A stretch of DNA of 64,000 nt, taken from contig DEXK01000008.1 of the NCBI GenBank assembly GCA_002364085.1, positions 31,638 to 95,637 on the forward strand, written 5' to 3'. Position numbers and translations under genes: made by a program. The first letter of the stretch is position 1. The number at the start of each line of letters is the position of its first letter. Positions 25,136 to 33,741 of the stretch are shown in pieces. The DNA is from Balneolaceae bacterium UBA3186. GTDB taxonomy: Bacteria; Bacteroidota; Rhodothermia; Balneolales; Balneolaceae. The notes beneath the pieces are model-generated. The model did no database searches, had not been told where the DNA came from, and was given only the letters and a program-made list of their open reading frames with translations.

Positions 25136-25816
25136 CTAAAGTTGTTTAGAGTAAAAGTGAGACATAACCTTTTGACTCACACCCAAATAGTATGAAATTA
25201 CGATTATCGTAAAAATTAATTGCAACTTCACTACTCCAACTTTCAGGTACTTTCTTGAAGAAGTGACTACACAATCATCCATAATTTTAAACTTTCCATA
25301 CTTCTTTACATCTGATATTATTTTTTGATCTTCCATCACTTTAAGATCCTCATCGAAGCCTTTTATGCTTTCGAAAACCTCTTTTTTCACAAAAAGACTT
25401 TGATCTCCAAATCGGAAAAGGTCAACATCAAACCTAGTAAACCATGCATACAGCTTAAGTAAAGAGTGCTCAGGATTAAAAGCTAAACGATAACACCCGG
25501 CTATGTATCCTTGATCGATACTTTTTTGTATATCTTCCACAAGAGAAATAGGCGGCTCTGAATCTGCATGCAAAAAATACAATACGTCTCCCGAAGATTT
25601 TTCTGCCCCAAAATTCATTTGAGAAGCCCTGCCTTTTAAGGGCGAATCATAAACCTGCTTACCCAATTCTCTACAGATCTGAGTGGTTTTATCTGTACTT
25701 CCCCCATCAATAAAAATCAGCTCAGCGTTCTTTCCTTTAATTGCTCTTTCTAAAGAATTGATACAACCTTCTATAAATTCTTCCTCATTAAAAACGGGTA
25801 CTATAATACTTAACAT
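25136..25816 (-). CDS. family 2 glycosyltransferase, TIGR04283 type
   Basis: This 226-residue GT-A glycosyltransferase matches the TIGR04283 group. It shows LSIIVPVFNEEEFIEGCI, ELIFIDGGSTDKT, KGRASQMNFGA, GDVLYFLHADSEPP with the metal-binding Asp, and FRFGDQSLFVKKEVFE. One hydrophobic segment near the C-terminus (VVKLQLIFTIIVISYYLG) suggests membrane association. Databases name this group after arsenosugar synthesis because some members sit beside arsM and a radical SAM gene; neither is present here. The partner TIGR04282 gene is immediately upstream with one base between them. Acceptor and product are unknown. Confidence 0.88.
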   Translation of the reverse strand: MLSIIVPVFNEEEFIEGCINSLERAIKGKNAELIFIDGGSTDKTTQICRELGKQVYDSPLKGRASQMNFGAEKSSGDVLYFLHADSEPPISLVEDIQKSIDQGYIAGCYRLAFNPEHSLLKLYAWFTRFDVDLFRFGDQSLFVKKEVFESIKGFDEDLKVMEDQKIISDVKKYGKFKIMDDCVVTSSRKYLKVGVVKLQLIFTIIVISYYLGVSQKVMSHFYSKQL

Positions 25817-25817
25817 A

Positions 25818-26417
25818 TCAATTTACATTCGCTAAATATTCCTTCCAATCTTGTTCAGTATCAATATCATTTAAATACTTTAGTTTTGTTAATTTTATTC
25901 CAATATGCTTGGCTTTAGCTTCCGTTTGCTCCATTACTTTTTCTGTACTCCAGTCTATCCCCTCCAATACTTCCGGGTTATATGAACTCATACCTATTAA
26001 ATAATACCCTCCATCTTCTGATGGACCAAAGACTACATCAGAGGTATTTAGCTCATTGAAAGCCTGCTCCAGCACTTCATTCGTGAGAGTAGGACAATCA
26101 CTCCCAATCAATACTATTTTCTCACCTCCTGAATCAAACGATTTTTTAAACGCATCTTTCATTTTCTCTCCTAAATCGCCTTCGATCTGAACTTTTTTCT
26201 TAAAATAATTTTCGTCCCAAATATCATTTTCACTCACTTCCCAGGCATACCATACTTCCTTTTCAGCTCTTACTTTTGAAACCTCTTCTTTAGTAATAGC
26301 CAATAATCTAAGATACACTCTCAATGCCTCATCCTTTCCAATGGTTTTTGCCAATCGTGTTTTTACTTTACCTGAAATTGTATTTTTTACGAATACTATA
26401 ACTTTATTTTTACTCAC
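25818..26417 (-). CDS. TIGR04282 (DUF2064) nucleotidyl/glycosyltransferase-like protein
   Basis: This 199-residue protein is of the DUF2064/TIGR04282 family, with a nucleotide-diphospho-sugar transferase fold resembling MobA and CofC. It shows VIVFVKNTISGKVKTRLA at the N-terminus, GDLGEKMKDAF, VLIGSDCPTLTNEVLEQAF with the metal-binding Asp, and VVFGPSEDGGYYLIGMSS. It starts at a GTG. It nearly always pairs with a TIGR04283 glycosyltransferase, as here with a one-base gap. The predicted role is activation or transfer of a sugar or nucleotide for the partner enzyme, but no substrate is established from sequence. The upstream 85-base gap holds the promoters diverging to the 26503 gene. Confidence 0.88.
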   Translation of the reverse strand: MSKNKVIVFVKNTISGKVKTRLAKTIGKDEALRVYLRLLAITKEEVSKVRAEKEVWYAWEVSENDIWDENYFKKKVQIEGDLGEKMKDAFKKSFDSGGEKIVLIGSDCPTLTNEVLEQAFNELNTSDVVFGPSEDGGYYLIGMSSYNPEVLEGIDWSTEKVMEQTEAKAKHIGIKLTKLKYLNDIDTEQDWKEYLANVN

Positions 26418-26502
26418 TATTGGAAATCATCTTGTTAATAATTGGAACTAAAATACGATTTATATCCTTTAACTCTTTGAATACAAACTAACTAACCAAA
26501 AA

Positions 26503-26973
26503 ATGAAAACTATTAGAAAATCGTTTCTTTTATCTTTTGCAGTAGCTTTTTTCGGGCTACTTACAATGAACACCAATGCACAGAGCACTAACGGTGGCAA
26601 AACAGGCCTAGGTGTTATGATTGGTGAACCAACTGGAATTACACTCAAATCATGGACCAATGAACGAAATGCATTTGATGTAGGCTTAGCGTGGTCTCTT
26701 TCAGGTACAGATGATATTTATATCCACGCTGACTATCAATGGCATAAACCATTAGAAGTTGATAAAGGTAATCTTTCATTCTTTTATGGCTTAGGTGCTA
26801 GAGCCATCTTCTCTAACGATACTTTCTTTGGAGCACGAATACCATTAGGTCTATCATATTTAGCTCCAGAAGCCCCATTAGAATTTTATCTCGAAGTTGC
26901 TCCTGTGATTAACTTGATCCCAGACACAGATGGAGATGCAGATGGTGGAATTGGTATCAGATATTACTTCTAA
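26503..26973 (+). CDS. small secreted outer-membrane beta-barrel-like protein
   Basis: This 156-residue protein has a clear signal peptide (MKTIRKSFLLSFAVAFFGLL... cleaved near NTNAQ, 27). The rest alternates hydrophobic and polar residues as in beta strands and ends in IGIRYYF, an outer-membrane-type terminal phenylalanine. GVMIGEPTGITLKSW and GARIPLGLSYL resemble the DUF3996-like small barrels common in this phylum. No function is known. It is monocistronic, diverges from the TIGR04282 gene and has a terminator hairpin at 26998-27018 inside the end of the convergent gene. Confidence 0.82.
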   Translation: MKTIRKSFLLSFAVAFFGLLTMNTNAQSTNGGKTGLGVMIGEPTGITLKSWTNERNAFDVGLAWSLSGTDDIYIHADYQWHKPLEVDKGNLSFFYGLGARAIFSNDTFFGARIPLGLSYLAPEAPLEFYLEVAPVINLIPDTDGDADGGIGIRYYF

Positions 26974-26991
26974 GTGAACAAAGTATAGATA

Positions 26992-27855
26992 TTAGTTGGG
27001 CAGGTAAATTTCCTGCCCTTCTTGTATCACTGTAGCTTCCACATATGAACTTCCCTTGATGCTGGCTATTTTCGAGTTTATCCTGTCTAAAGCATCATCA
27101 CTATGATCAGGGTCATGGTGAGATAAACACAACCTTTTTATTCCAAGATCTTTTGTCAGTTCGATAACAGTTTCCCAATTCGAATGTCCCCACCCTAATC
27201 TTTCTTCATGTTGTTCTTTTGTAAATTGAGCGTCATGAATTAACACATCCGCTCCTTTAACAAAATTTTGAAAGGTCTCTACAAATGCTTTGTTATCCGA
27301 ATCAATTTCAATTGGTAATTCGTTGTCTGGAGCAAAAACAATTACCCTACCTTCTATATTGAATTTATAGATAGCAGTAGGCACTGTATGATTAGCCCAT
27401 ATATATTCAACTGAGTAATTCTTAAAGCTAAGTTTTCCAATTTCGAAAGTAATACAATCCAGCTCTGACTCAAGCATATCAATGGAAACAGGGAAAAAAG
27501 TATTAGACAAATGCCCTTGCAAAATCTCTTTACAACCTATCCCATCCTGAGGAGGCATATAAACTTTAAATCGATTTTTAGAATCATAAAAAGGCTTAAA
27601 AAAAGGAAATCCCTGAAGGTGGTCCCAATGAGGATGTGTAATAAAAACCTTCCCGGTTAGACTTTTTCCTTTTGAATCGAGCTCGTTTCCGAGGTTTCTA
27701 AATCCGGTACCACAATCAGCAATTAAAAACTCATCCATTCCTGGAATAGTTATCTGAATACAAGAGGTGTTACCACCATATCTCATATTCTCAGGGTTAG
27801 CACATGGCGTTGAACCTCGAACTCCCCATAGTTTTATTTTGATGTTGTTTTCCAA
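26992..27855 (-). CDS. MBL-fold metallo-hydrolase (phosphodiesterase-like)
   Basis: This 287-residue protein belongs to the metallo-beta-lactamase superfamily. The entry strand is IKLWGVRGSTPCANPENMRYGGNTSC, a pattern shared with a bacterial MBL group often linked to signalling genes. The metal motif is THPHWDHLQGFPFF (HxHxDH). IADCGTGFRNLG, VLIHDAQFTKEQ with the bridging Asp, GWGHSNW and LCLSHHDPDHSDD supply the other ligands. It is a cytoplasmic hydrolase without a signal peptide. Phosphodiesterase, cyclic nucleotide or RNA-like substrates are all possible. It is transcribed toward the 26503 gene and sits 70 bases downstream of the DUF349 gene. Confidence 0.88.
   Translation of the reverse strand: MENNIKIKLWGVRGSTPCANPENMRYGGNTSCIQITIPGMDEFLIADCGTGFRNLGNELDSKGKSLTGKVFITHPHWDHLQGFPFFKPFYDSKNRFKVYMPPQDGIGCKEILQGHLSNTFFPVSIDMLESELDCITFEIGKLSFKNYSVEYIWANHTVPTAIYKFNIEGRVIVFAPDNELPIEIDSDNKAFVETFQNFVKGADVLIHDAQFTKEQHEERLGWGHSNWETVIELTKDLGIKRLCLSHHDPDHSDDALDRINSKIASIKGSSYVEATVIQEGQEIYLPN
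26998..27022 (+). terminator. hairpin terminator candidate embedded in the end of the convergent MBL gene
   Basis: GGGCAGG (26998-27004) and CCTGCCC (27012-27018) form a perfect 7-bp stem with a 7-base loop, followed by TTCTTGT on the plus strand. It lies 24 bases after the stop of the small barrel gene and covers the last codons of the convergent hydrolase gene. The T-run is poor, so termination may be partial. Confidence 0.5.
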
Positions 27856-27925
27856 ATATCGTCACAATCTTAAATGTAATAATAGGTAAAAACCACTATC
27901 ACATTCAAATAATATTAATTAATGA

Positions 27926-29953
27926 TTATTCCTCTTCATCAGAACTCATCAACTCTTTTAGAGCACGATTGATTTCAGACATTCTCTTCTTTTTTGTCTC
28001 AAGCTTTTCACCAACTTTATCTATTTTTTCTTGCAACTCATCTCTAAGCTTGTTGCCTTTATTGGTTGGCTTAAAATATGTTTTAGCTTCTTCATACTGA
28101 ATACTTTCAGATTCCAGCTTCGAAACATCTTTCTTAATATCGCTCTTTTCTTTCCTAAGCTTGATAACCTTTTTTCTGTCGGCTGGCTCCACTCCTTCTG
28201 AAGCCAACTCCCTCTCCATTCCCAGATCAGAACCACTGGCTCTAAATCTTTCATAGATCACATCACAGGCTTCGCGATATTGCTTCCAAATTTTATTTTT
28301 CGACTTTATTGGAACATATCCTGCATTCTTGAACTCTTCCTGTAGTTTTTTGGCTTCCTCAACTGCTTTTACAGGATCTTCATGAGTTTTTAGTTCTTTA
28401 AGCTTATCTAAAATATTCTTTTTCTTTTCGAGATTTTCTTTCTCTTCGCCACGACGGTCTTTAAAATGATCCCTGCGTCGCTCATAGAATACATCCATTG
28501 CTGCTTTAAACTTCTTCCAAATCTTAGTTGATTTCTTTCTCTGAACAGGTCCTATTTTTTTCCATTCATCCATCAACTTTTGCATAGCTTGATGGCCTTT
28601 ATCAAAATCTTCAGTATCCTGAGTTGCCTGAGCCAGCTCTATTAATTCAAGCTTTTTGGCATAATTCTTTTCTTCCTGTTCACGAAGAACATCGATGTTC
28701 TCTGACTTTTTCTCATTGAATGCATCTGTTGCAGCTTTAAATCTGTCCCACAATTCATTTTCATCCTTTTGCGGAAGATTTCCTGTTTTTTTCCAGGCGT
28801 TATGAAGTTTATTAACCTTACGAGCTGCTTGAGCAATGTTTTCATTATCCACTAATGCTTCGGCTTCTGCAATTAGTTTCTTCTTCTTTTTCAGAGATTT
28901 TTCAACTTTCTCTCTGTACTCTTTATCATTCTTAAATCTTAGTGAGTTGAAAGCATCTTCAGCAGCATTGAAACGATCCCAAACCATTTGATTCTTTTCG
29001 TTTGGAACCCTTCCTATCTTTTTCCATTGGTTATGTAAATCGTCGTACTCTTTGATTAATGTCTTAAAATCTGCTTTAGGATCATCGCTTCTTACATTTA
29101 ATGCATCCATCTTATCAAGCAGCAACAACTTTAGAGTAAGATTGTCTTCTTCTTTCTCAAGCTTTTTTACCAAACGGTCTACTTTGTGGCTATCGAATTC
29201 TTTCATGAATGACTCAAAACGTTCATTCAGTGCATCGATCTCATCTCTTGGTATTTGAGTAATTCTATCCCAATTATTTTTTATTTGAGAAACCTCTTTG
29301 GTTGCTGTCCACTTTTCTTCGTTAATGATATCAGCAAACTGCTTTAGAAGCTCTTTCTTTTTCTTAAGATTTTCTTCTCTCTTTCTGTTCAACTCCTCAT
29401 AATGAGCTTTTTTTCGCTCTTCAAAATCTGCCTTAAGCTCTTCAAATTCACTTAAGAGTTTTTTTGATTCTTCATCAGGCTCAGGTCCTTCACCAATATG
29501 TAATGAAAGATTAGAAAATTCATTAGATATAAGCCCCCAATCTTTTGTCTCCAATACTTCTTTGATCTTATTTAAGATCTTCTCGTAATACTGATTTGGA
29601 CTTACTTCTTCCGTTGACTCTGAAGAATCGCTTGCTTCTTCACCTTCTTTTTCCTCAGAATCCGAAACATTTTCGTTCTCAGATGTAGACTCATTAGCCG
29701 CTTCTTCTGTACTATTTTGTTCCTCTACACTTTCAACTTCTAAGGATGAAGTTTCAGCATTAGACTCTTCTTCTGCTGAAACTGCTTCTTCAACTTTATT
29801 CTCCTTATCTAAATCAGGAGTTTCTTGAGCTATTGTTTCAGCAGCCTCTTCATTGGTTACTTCCTGATCATTTAAAGATTCAGTCTTTTCGTTTTCTGTA
29901 TTTTTATCTTGCTCCAGGTTCATAATAGCAACCTTCCTTTCCACTTGGTTCAT
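27926..29953 (-). CDS. DUF349 repeat protein with acidic N-terminal tail
   Basis: This 675-residue protein has a low-complexity Glu/Ser/Thr-rich N-terminus (about 1-112). About five DUF349 repeats follow. Each is a charged helical hairpin ending in a motif like WKKIGRVPNEKNQMVWDRFNAA, here repeated as NAWKKTGNLPQKDENELW, DEWKKIGPVQRKKSTKIW and KNAGYVPIKSKNKIW. A coiled-coil C-terminus ends with ELMSSDEEE. DUF349 proteins are long helical rods of unproven function, widespread in this phylum. The start at 29953 gives MNQVERKV; an in-frame ATG at 29923 (MNLEQDKN) is an alternative. No catalytic residues are visible. Confidence 0.9.
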   Translation of the reverse strand: MNQVERKVAIMNLEQDKNTENEKTESLNDQEVTNEEAAETIAQETPDLDKENKVEEAVSAEEESNAETSSLEVESVEEQNSTEEAANESTSENENVSDSEEKEGEEASDSSESTEEVSPNQYYEKILNKIKEVLETKDWGLISNEFSNLSLHIGEGPEPDEESKKLLSEFEELKADFEERKKAHYEELNRKREENLKKKKELLKQFADIINEEKWTATKEVSQIKNNWDRITQIPRDEIDALNERFESFMKEFDSHKVDRLVKKLEKEEDNLTLKLLLLDKMDALNVRSDDPKADFKTLIKEYDDLHNQWKKIGRVPNEKNQMVWDRFNAAEDAFNSLRFKNDKEYREKVEKSLKKKKKLIAEAEALVDNENIAQAARKVNKLHNAWKKTGNLPQKDENELWDRFKAATDAFNEKKSENIDVLREQEEKNYAKKLELIELAQATQDTEDFDKGHQAMQKLMDEWKKIGPVQRKKSTKIWKKFKAAMDVFYERRRDHFKDRRGEEKENLEKKKNILDKLKELKTHEDPVKAVEEAKKLQEEFKNAGYVPIKSKNKIWKQYREACDVIYERFRASGSDLGMERELASEGVEPADRKKVIKLRKEKSDIKKDVSKLESESIQYEEAKTYFKPTNKGNKLRDELQEKIDKVGEKLETKKKRMSEINRALKELMSSDEEE

Positions 29954-30036
29954 TGATTCGGCACATGCCTTCTTTATATATATAAGTTGAGTAAGATAGT
30001 ATTTATTAACTTTTTTTTATAATCAGTTTTCTTGAC

Positions 30037-30066
30037 ATAAAAAAAGCCGATTTAAAAACCGGCTTT
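30037..30066 (-). terminator. rho-independent terminator of mscS
   Basis: On the minus strand AAAGCCG (30066-30060) pairs with CGGCTTT (30049-30043) around a 10-base loop, extended by a T-run. It lies 23 bases after the mechanosensitive channel stop codon. Confidence 0.82.
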
Positions 30067-30088
30067 AGATTTAGGATTCAAAAATTAA

Positions 30089-30907
30089 TTAATCAACTTT
30101 ATATAAATGCACGTCTCTTTGAGGGAACGGTATTTCAATGCCTTCTTTATCTAATTCTTCTTTGATCTTTTCTAGATTTTCCCAAAAAAACGGCCAATAA
30201 TCAGAGTTCTTTGTCCACGCTCTCGCAGAAAGATTCAGTGAGCTATCGGCAAGTTCTGTGAGTAATACAACAGGAGCGGGTTCTTTCAGCAATCTCTCAT
30301 CTGAATTCAAGACCCTGAGAATAGCTTCTCTTGCTTTTTTAATATCTGAGCCATAACTGATACCAACAGAAAAACGAGCCTGTCTTGTCTCTTTATTGGA
30401 ATAATTGATAACAGGGGAGTTTGCCAGTTGACCGTTTGGAACCACAACAGTCTGATTTTGAGGAGTATTAAGTATAGTATGCAAAATATCAATTTTTTCA
30501 ACCGTACCTGATTCTGAGCCTCGTTCTATAAAATCCCCAACTTTGAATGGTTTAAAAAACAAAATCAAAACTCCTCCGGCAAAATTGGATAAACTTCCCT
30601 GAAGAGCCAAACCAACCGCTAAACCTGCAGCACCAAGTATGGCAATAAAAGAAGTCATTTCTATTCCCAACATTCCAAGTGCAGTAATATATACCATCAC
30701 CTTAAGTATCATCGAGATTAAACCTCTCAAAAATCCTTGTAACGAAGGATCGACATTACTTTTATTGAATACTCTTTTTATTCCACTACTAATTAATTTT
30801 ACTGCCCACAATCCTATAACCAGTACAGCAATTGCTTTTAAGACATTTGGCGCATAAGTAAGTACAAAATCCAGCAACATTTCTGAGTCTATTTCAAAGT
30901 TTTCCAT
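30089..30907 (-). CDS. mscS: MscS-family mechanosensitive channel
   Basis: This 272-residue protein has the length and order of E. coli MscS. Three membrane helices lie at about 17-40, 58-80 and 84-118. The pore-lining helix reads GAAGLAVGLALQGSLSNFAGG with the Gly/Ala packing pattern, followed by FKPFKVGDFIERG and GTVEKIDILHTIL of the beta domain. The cytosolic cage ends in the IPFPQRDVHLY motif typical of the family. It opens on membrane tension and releases solutes on hypo-osmotic shock. It is flanked by terminators on both sides, so it is a single-gene unit. Confidence 0.95.
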   Translation of the reverse strand: MENFEIDSEMLLDFVLTYAPNVLKAIAVLVIGLWAVKLISSGIKRVFNKSNVDPSLQGFLRGLISMILKVMVYITALGMLGIEMTSFIAILGAAGLAVGLALQGSLSNFAGGVLILFFKPFKVGDFIERGSESGTVEKIDILHTILNTPQNQTVVVPNGQLANSPVINYSNKETRQARFSVGISYGSDIKKAREAILRVLNSDERLLKEPAPVVLLTELADSSLNLSARAWTKNSDYWPFFWENLEKIKEELDKEGIEIPFPQRDVHLYKVD

Positions 30908-30990
30908 ATTCTTTTCTGTAGTTAATTCCTTTATTCAATGTAATACATTAAAATATCCCTGATGATTCCGAACTGCAACAAAAGGGCATA

Positions 30991-31020
30991 AAAAAAGGAA
31001 GCCGATTTTGGCTTCCTTTA
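30991..31020 (-). terminator. rho-independent terminator of the CsbD gene
   Basis: On the minus strand AAAGGAAGCC and GGCTTCCTTT (10-bp perfect stem, six-base loop) are followed by a T-run and then ATGCCC. It sits about 22 bases beyond the CsbD-like stop codon. Confidence 0.88.
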
Positions 31021-31041
31021 GAGTATGAGATCAAAACTTCT

Positions 31042-31227
31042 TTATAATGAAGCAATCATTTCTTTAATTTCATCTTTGGTTTTTCCAAGCTTTTCTTGAA
31101 GTCTTCCATACATCTCATCTTCTTTCCCTTCCTGAAATGTTAGATCATCATCTGTAAGGTTAGAATATTTTTGCTTTAGCTTTCCCTTTACTTGGTTCCA
31201 GTTTCCTTCGATAGTTAAGTTATTCAT
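31042..31227 (-). CDS. CsbD-family small stress protein
   Basis: This 61-residue protein matches the CsbD family. It shows IEGNWNQVKGKLKQKYSNLTDDDL, EGKEDEMYGRLQEKLGKTKDEI and a short hydrophobic tail. CsbD proteins are small, hydrophilic and often induced in general stress, including sigma-B control in Bacillus; the molecular function is unknown. It is a single-gene unit between its own terminator and an 83-base upstream gap. Confidence 0.92.
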   Translation of the reverse strand: MNNLTIEGNWNQVKGKLKQKYSNLTDDDLTFQEGKEDEMYGRLQEKLGKTKDEIKEMIASL

Positions 31228-31310
31228 AATAATAAACTTTTATTATCCTTTCTGTTTACTATTATAACTGCCTTTTGCAAGAAATTGTTCCAAATTAATT
31301 CAGAAAAGCC

Positions 31311-31658
31311 TCAATCTAAATCGTACACTTCTTTTAAAATAGCTTTAGCATTAGCGTCTTTACCCTGCATTGCACGATGTTGCAAATTTGTTATAATTTC
31401 AGGAGTAGCGCGCTCATATGCTTCTTCTTTTGCATCTTTTTCATTCGGCATTCTGATAAGGTCATAGATATCATCTGCGCGAACAACACTATAAATATTA
31501 TCTTTATTAAAAGCGTGCGATCTTTTCTCTTCATACTCTTTAAAAACCCTAGAGAAATCCGCGCTGTCTTCAGCTCTGGTTATGATCTCAACATCATCAG
31601 CACCTTCAGCGCTTAGTGGGGTTTTACATAGAAAAAAATAGTTTTGCTGAAAATTCAT
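31311..31658 (-). CDS. hypothetical acidic protein, 115 aa
   Basis: I do not recognise this protein. It has 115 residues, is rich in Asp, Glu and Lys, and has no signal peptide, membrane helix or cysteine cluster. Its C-terminal half (EAYERATPEIITNLQHRAMQ, AKAILKEVYDLD) looks helical. A plus-strand frame overlaps it but has a low-complexity, Ile/Phe/Ser-rich translation typical of antisense noise. The protein frame keeps a balanced composition and lies in the same direction as its neighbours, which favours it as real. Support is moderate. Confidence 0.6.
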   Translation of the reverse strand: MNFQQNYFFLCKTPLSAEGADDVEIITRAEDSADFSRVFKEYEEKRSHAFNKDNIYSVVRADDIYDLIRMPNEKDAKEEAYERATPEIITNLQHRAMQGKDANAKAILKEVYDLD

Positions 31659-31745
31659 TCTTTAATAATTCTTGAATTGTAGATTGGTTTTCGTTTTTGA
31701 ATATAAACAAAGTGCGTATAAATGTTTAGCAAGTTCGTGCCAATA

Positions 31746-32255
31746 TCAGATTTCTTTCAGCACCTTGGGGATCATCATCCATTCAAGCTCACAACCTCCC
31801 CATTGTACTTGATCCCAGCTAGCTGCATATGAATTAACGCATACTAAAGCAGCAGTGGGCATGCGAATACCTGAAGACCGTTCAGACCCAATCAACGCTC
31901 CGGCCGTATCTTCCATTTTCGGATTGTGTCCGACAATCATTACTCGTTCTACATCACCATCAGCTGATTGTATAGCTTTCAAATAGTCTCTCACACTTCC
32001 ATAATACAAGTCACTATTCCAAGTAATAATACTTTCATTTTCTTTCATTCCTTCTACAGCAAGCTGAGAAGTTTCTCTTGCCCTCTGTGCTGTTGATGAA
32101 ATAACCAAATCAGGCGCTCTTCCTATCTTTCTCAGAAACTTCCCCATTCTTGGGGCATCTTTTAACCCTCTTTTGGCTAACGGCCTGTCAAAATCATCTA
32201 AACCCGGGTGATCCCAACTCGATTTTGCATGCCTAAGTAATAGTATCTGTTTCAT
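31746..32255 (-). CDS. sixA: SixA-like histidine phosphatase
   Basis: This 169-residue protein of the histidine phosphatase superfamily is the size of SixA. The catalytic motif LLLRHAKSSWDHPG has the phospho-accepting His in RHA. FDRPLAKRGLKDAPRMG, ISSTAQRARETSQLA and MIVGHNPKMEDTAGAL with the second His are present. SixA removes phosphate from phosphohistidine, originally shown on the HPt domain of ArcB and later on PTS proteins. A role with the hybrid kinases in this window is possible but unproved. It lies 4 bases after the MATE gene, so they are probably co-transcribed. Confidence 0.88.
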   Translation of the reverse strand: MKQILLLRHAKSSWDHPGLDDFDRPLAKRGLKDAPRMGKFLRKIGRAPDLVISSTAQRARETSQLAVEGMKENESIITWNSDLYYGSVRDYLKAIQSADGDVERVMIVGHNPKMEDTAGALIGSERSSGIRMPTAALVCVNSYAASWDQVQWGGCELEWMMIPKVLKEI

Positions 32256-32259
32256 GAGC

Positions 32260-33570
32260 TCATTGTTTATGTTGAAATTTTAAGAACAGCTCTTTTTTTG
32301 CAAATAATGTCAACGTAACCCCTCTTATAACCATAAAAGAAGTCATTGCGATCCATAGTGCATGGTTACCTGCAAATGGCTTTACTAAATAATATACTGG
32401 AACAAAGAATATAATTGTAGCAATCAACATTGAATTCCTCATTGCAGCCGTTGAAGTTGCTCCGATGTATACTCCATCCCAAATAAAACATATGCTATTG
32501 ATCAATGGAGCTATAATTAACCAAATGGCTACTATCATAGCTGTTTCAATGACCAAAGGTTTATCTGTGAAAATGGATAACAACTCGCGATCAAATAAGG
32601 CATAAAACAATGTCCCCACAACACCGAATCCCAACCCCCATGCCATACATGTCCAGATAGCTTTCCTCATTTTTTTGAAATCCATAGCTCCCACATACTT
32701 ACCCACCAAGCTTTCTGCGGCATATGCAAATCCATCAACTGCATAAGCACTTATATACCACAGCTGAAGTAATATCGTATTTGCAGCCAACCAAACATCT
32801 CCCATTTCAGCTGATGATGCGGTGAAAAAGCCGTATGAAAAAATCAGACATAAGGTTCTGATGAAAATATCTCTATTTACGCTGAAGAACTTTTTCAATT
32901 CCTCTAGTTCAATAAGATCGCTCCAGGATACGTTAAGTTTTACTTTATTATATGTACTCAGGTATAGGATTACCGCCAGAACAACTGCTAGATAACTGGA
33001 AAGCAGGCTTCCCCACGCAACTCCATCAACATTCATTCCAAAATAGAATACAAAGGTCAGGTTTAATATTATATTCAGAATGTTGAGAAATATGGTTACA
33101 ACCATTGGATATCGTGCATTTTGCATACCCAGAAACCAACCGTTTATAGCAAAAAGACTTAAAGTAGCAGGTGCCGAAAACACTCTGATCTTATAGTAAA
33201 TACGAGTGTACTGTTCAACTTCAGGACTGGCATCTATAACCCATAAAGAAAATTCAATTAATGGATACTGCAACAGCAGTATAGCTACCGATCCTGCCAA
33301 TGCTACCAAAAGTACTCTTATCAGAATTACTTTGGTCCTGTGAATGTTATTAGCTCCGTATGCTTGTGCAACCAAACCCGTAGTGCCCATTCTCAGAAAT
33401 CCGAATCCCCAAAAAATAAAATCAAAAATAATACTCCCTACAGCTATAGCTCCTAAATAGTATACATGCTCTAAATGCCCGATAACTGCCGTATCAACTG
33501 CTCCAAGTAATGGTACTGAAATATTACTGATAATATTGGGTATGGCTAATTGAAGTACTCTTTTATTCAA
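32260..33570 (-). CDS. MATE-family efflux transporter
   Basis: This 436-residue protein has twelve hydrophobic membrane segments. MATE features include the N-terminal LAIPNIISNISVPLLGAVDTAVIGHL, MGTTGLVAQAYGAN and LGMQNARYP, with internal repeats between the two halves. It is a Na+ or H+-driven exporter of organic cations or drugs; the group resembles DinF more than NorM. The start is a TTG (no ATG near), and the frame is closed 15 codons or fewer upstream. The SixA-like gene follows after 4 bases. Natural substrate is unknown. Confidence 0.92.
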   Translation of the reverse strand: MNKRVLQLAIPNIISNISVPLLGAVDTAVIGHLEHVYYLGAIAVGSIIFDFIFWGFGFLRMGTTGLVAQAYGANNIHRTKVILIRVLLVALAGSVAILLLQYPLIEFSLWVIDASPEVEQYTRIYYKIRVFSAPATLSLFAINGWFLGMQNARYPMVVTIFLNILNIILNLTFVFYFGMNVDGVAWGSLLSSYLAVVLAVILYLSTYNKVKLNVSWSDLIELEELKKFFSVNRDIFIRTLCLIFSYGFFTASSAEMGDVWLAANTILLQLWYISAYAVDGFAYAAESLVGKYVGAMDFKKMRKAIWTCMAWGLGFGVVGTLFYALFDRELLSIFTDKPLVIETAMIVAIWLIIAPLINSICFIWDGVYIGATSTAAMRNSMLIATIIFFVPVYYLVKPFAGNHALWIAMTSFMVIRGVTLTLFAKKELFLKFQHKQ

Positions 33571-33741
33571 ACCAATTTTGTTTATTTATGTAATAAAATC
33601 ACCCTTAGGGTACGTCAGGCTTAACTTAATTACAGATTTATTTTTACATCGCTTCCAACGGTTGCATATATATGGGTGCGAATGTATTTTTACCCACTCA
33701 AAGTTCCAAAATTCTTTACAATTAACTGACTTTTATTTCAA

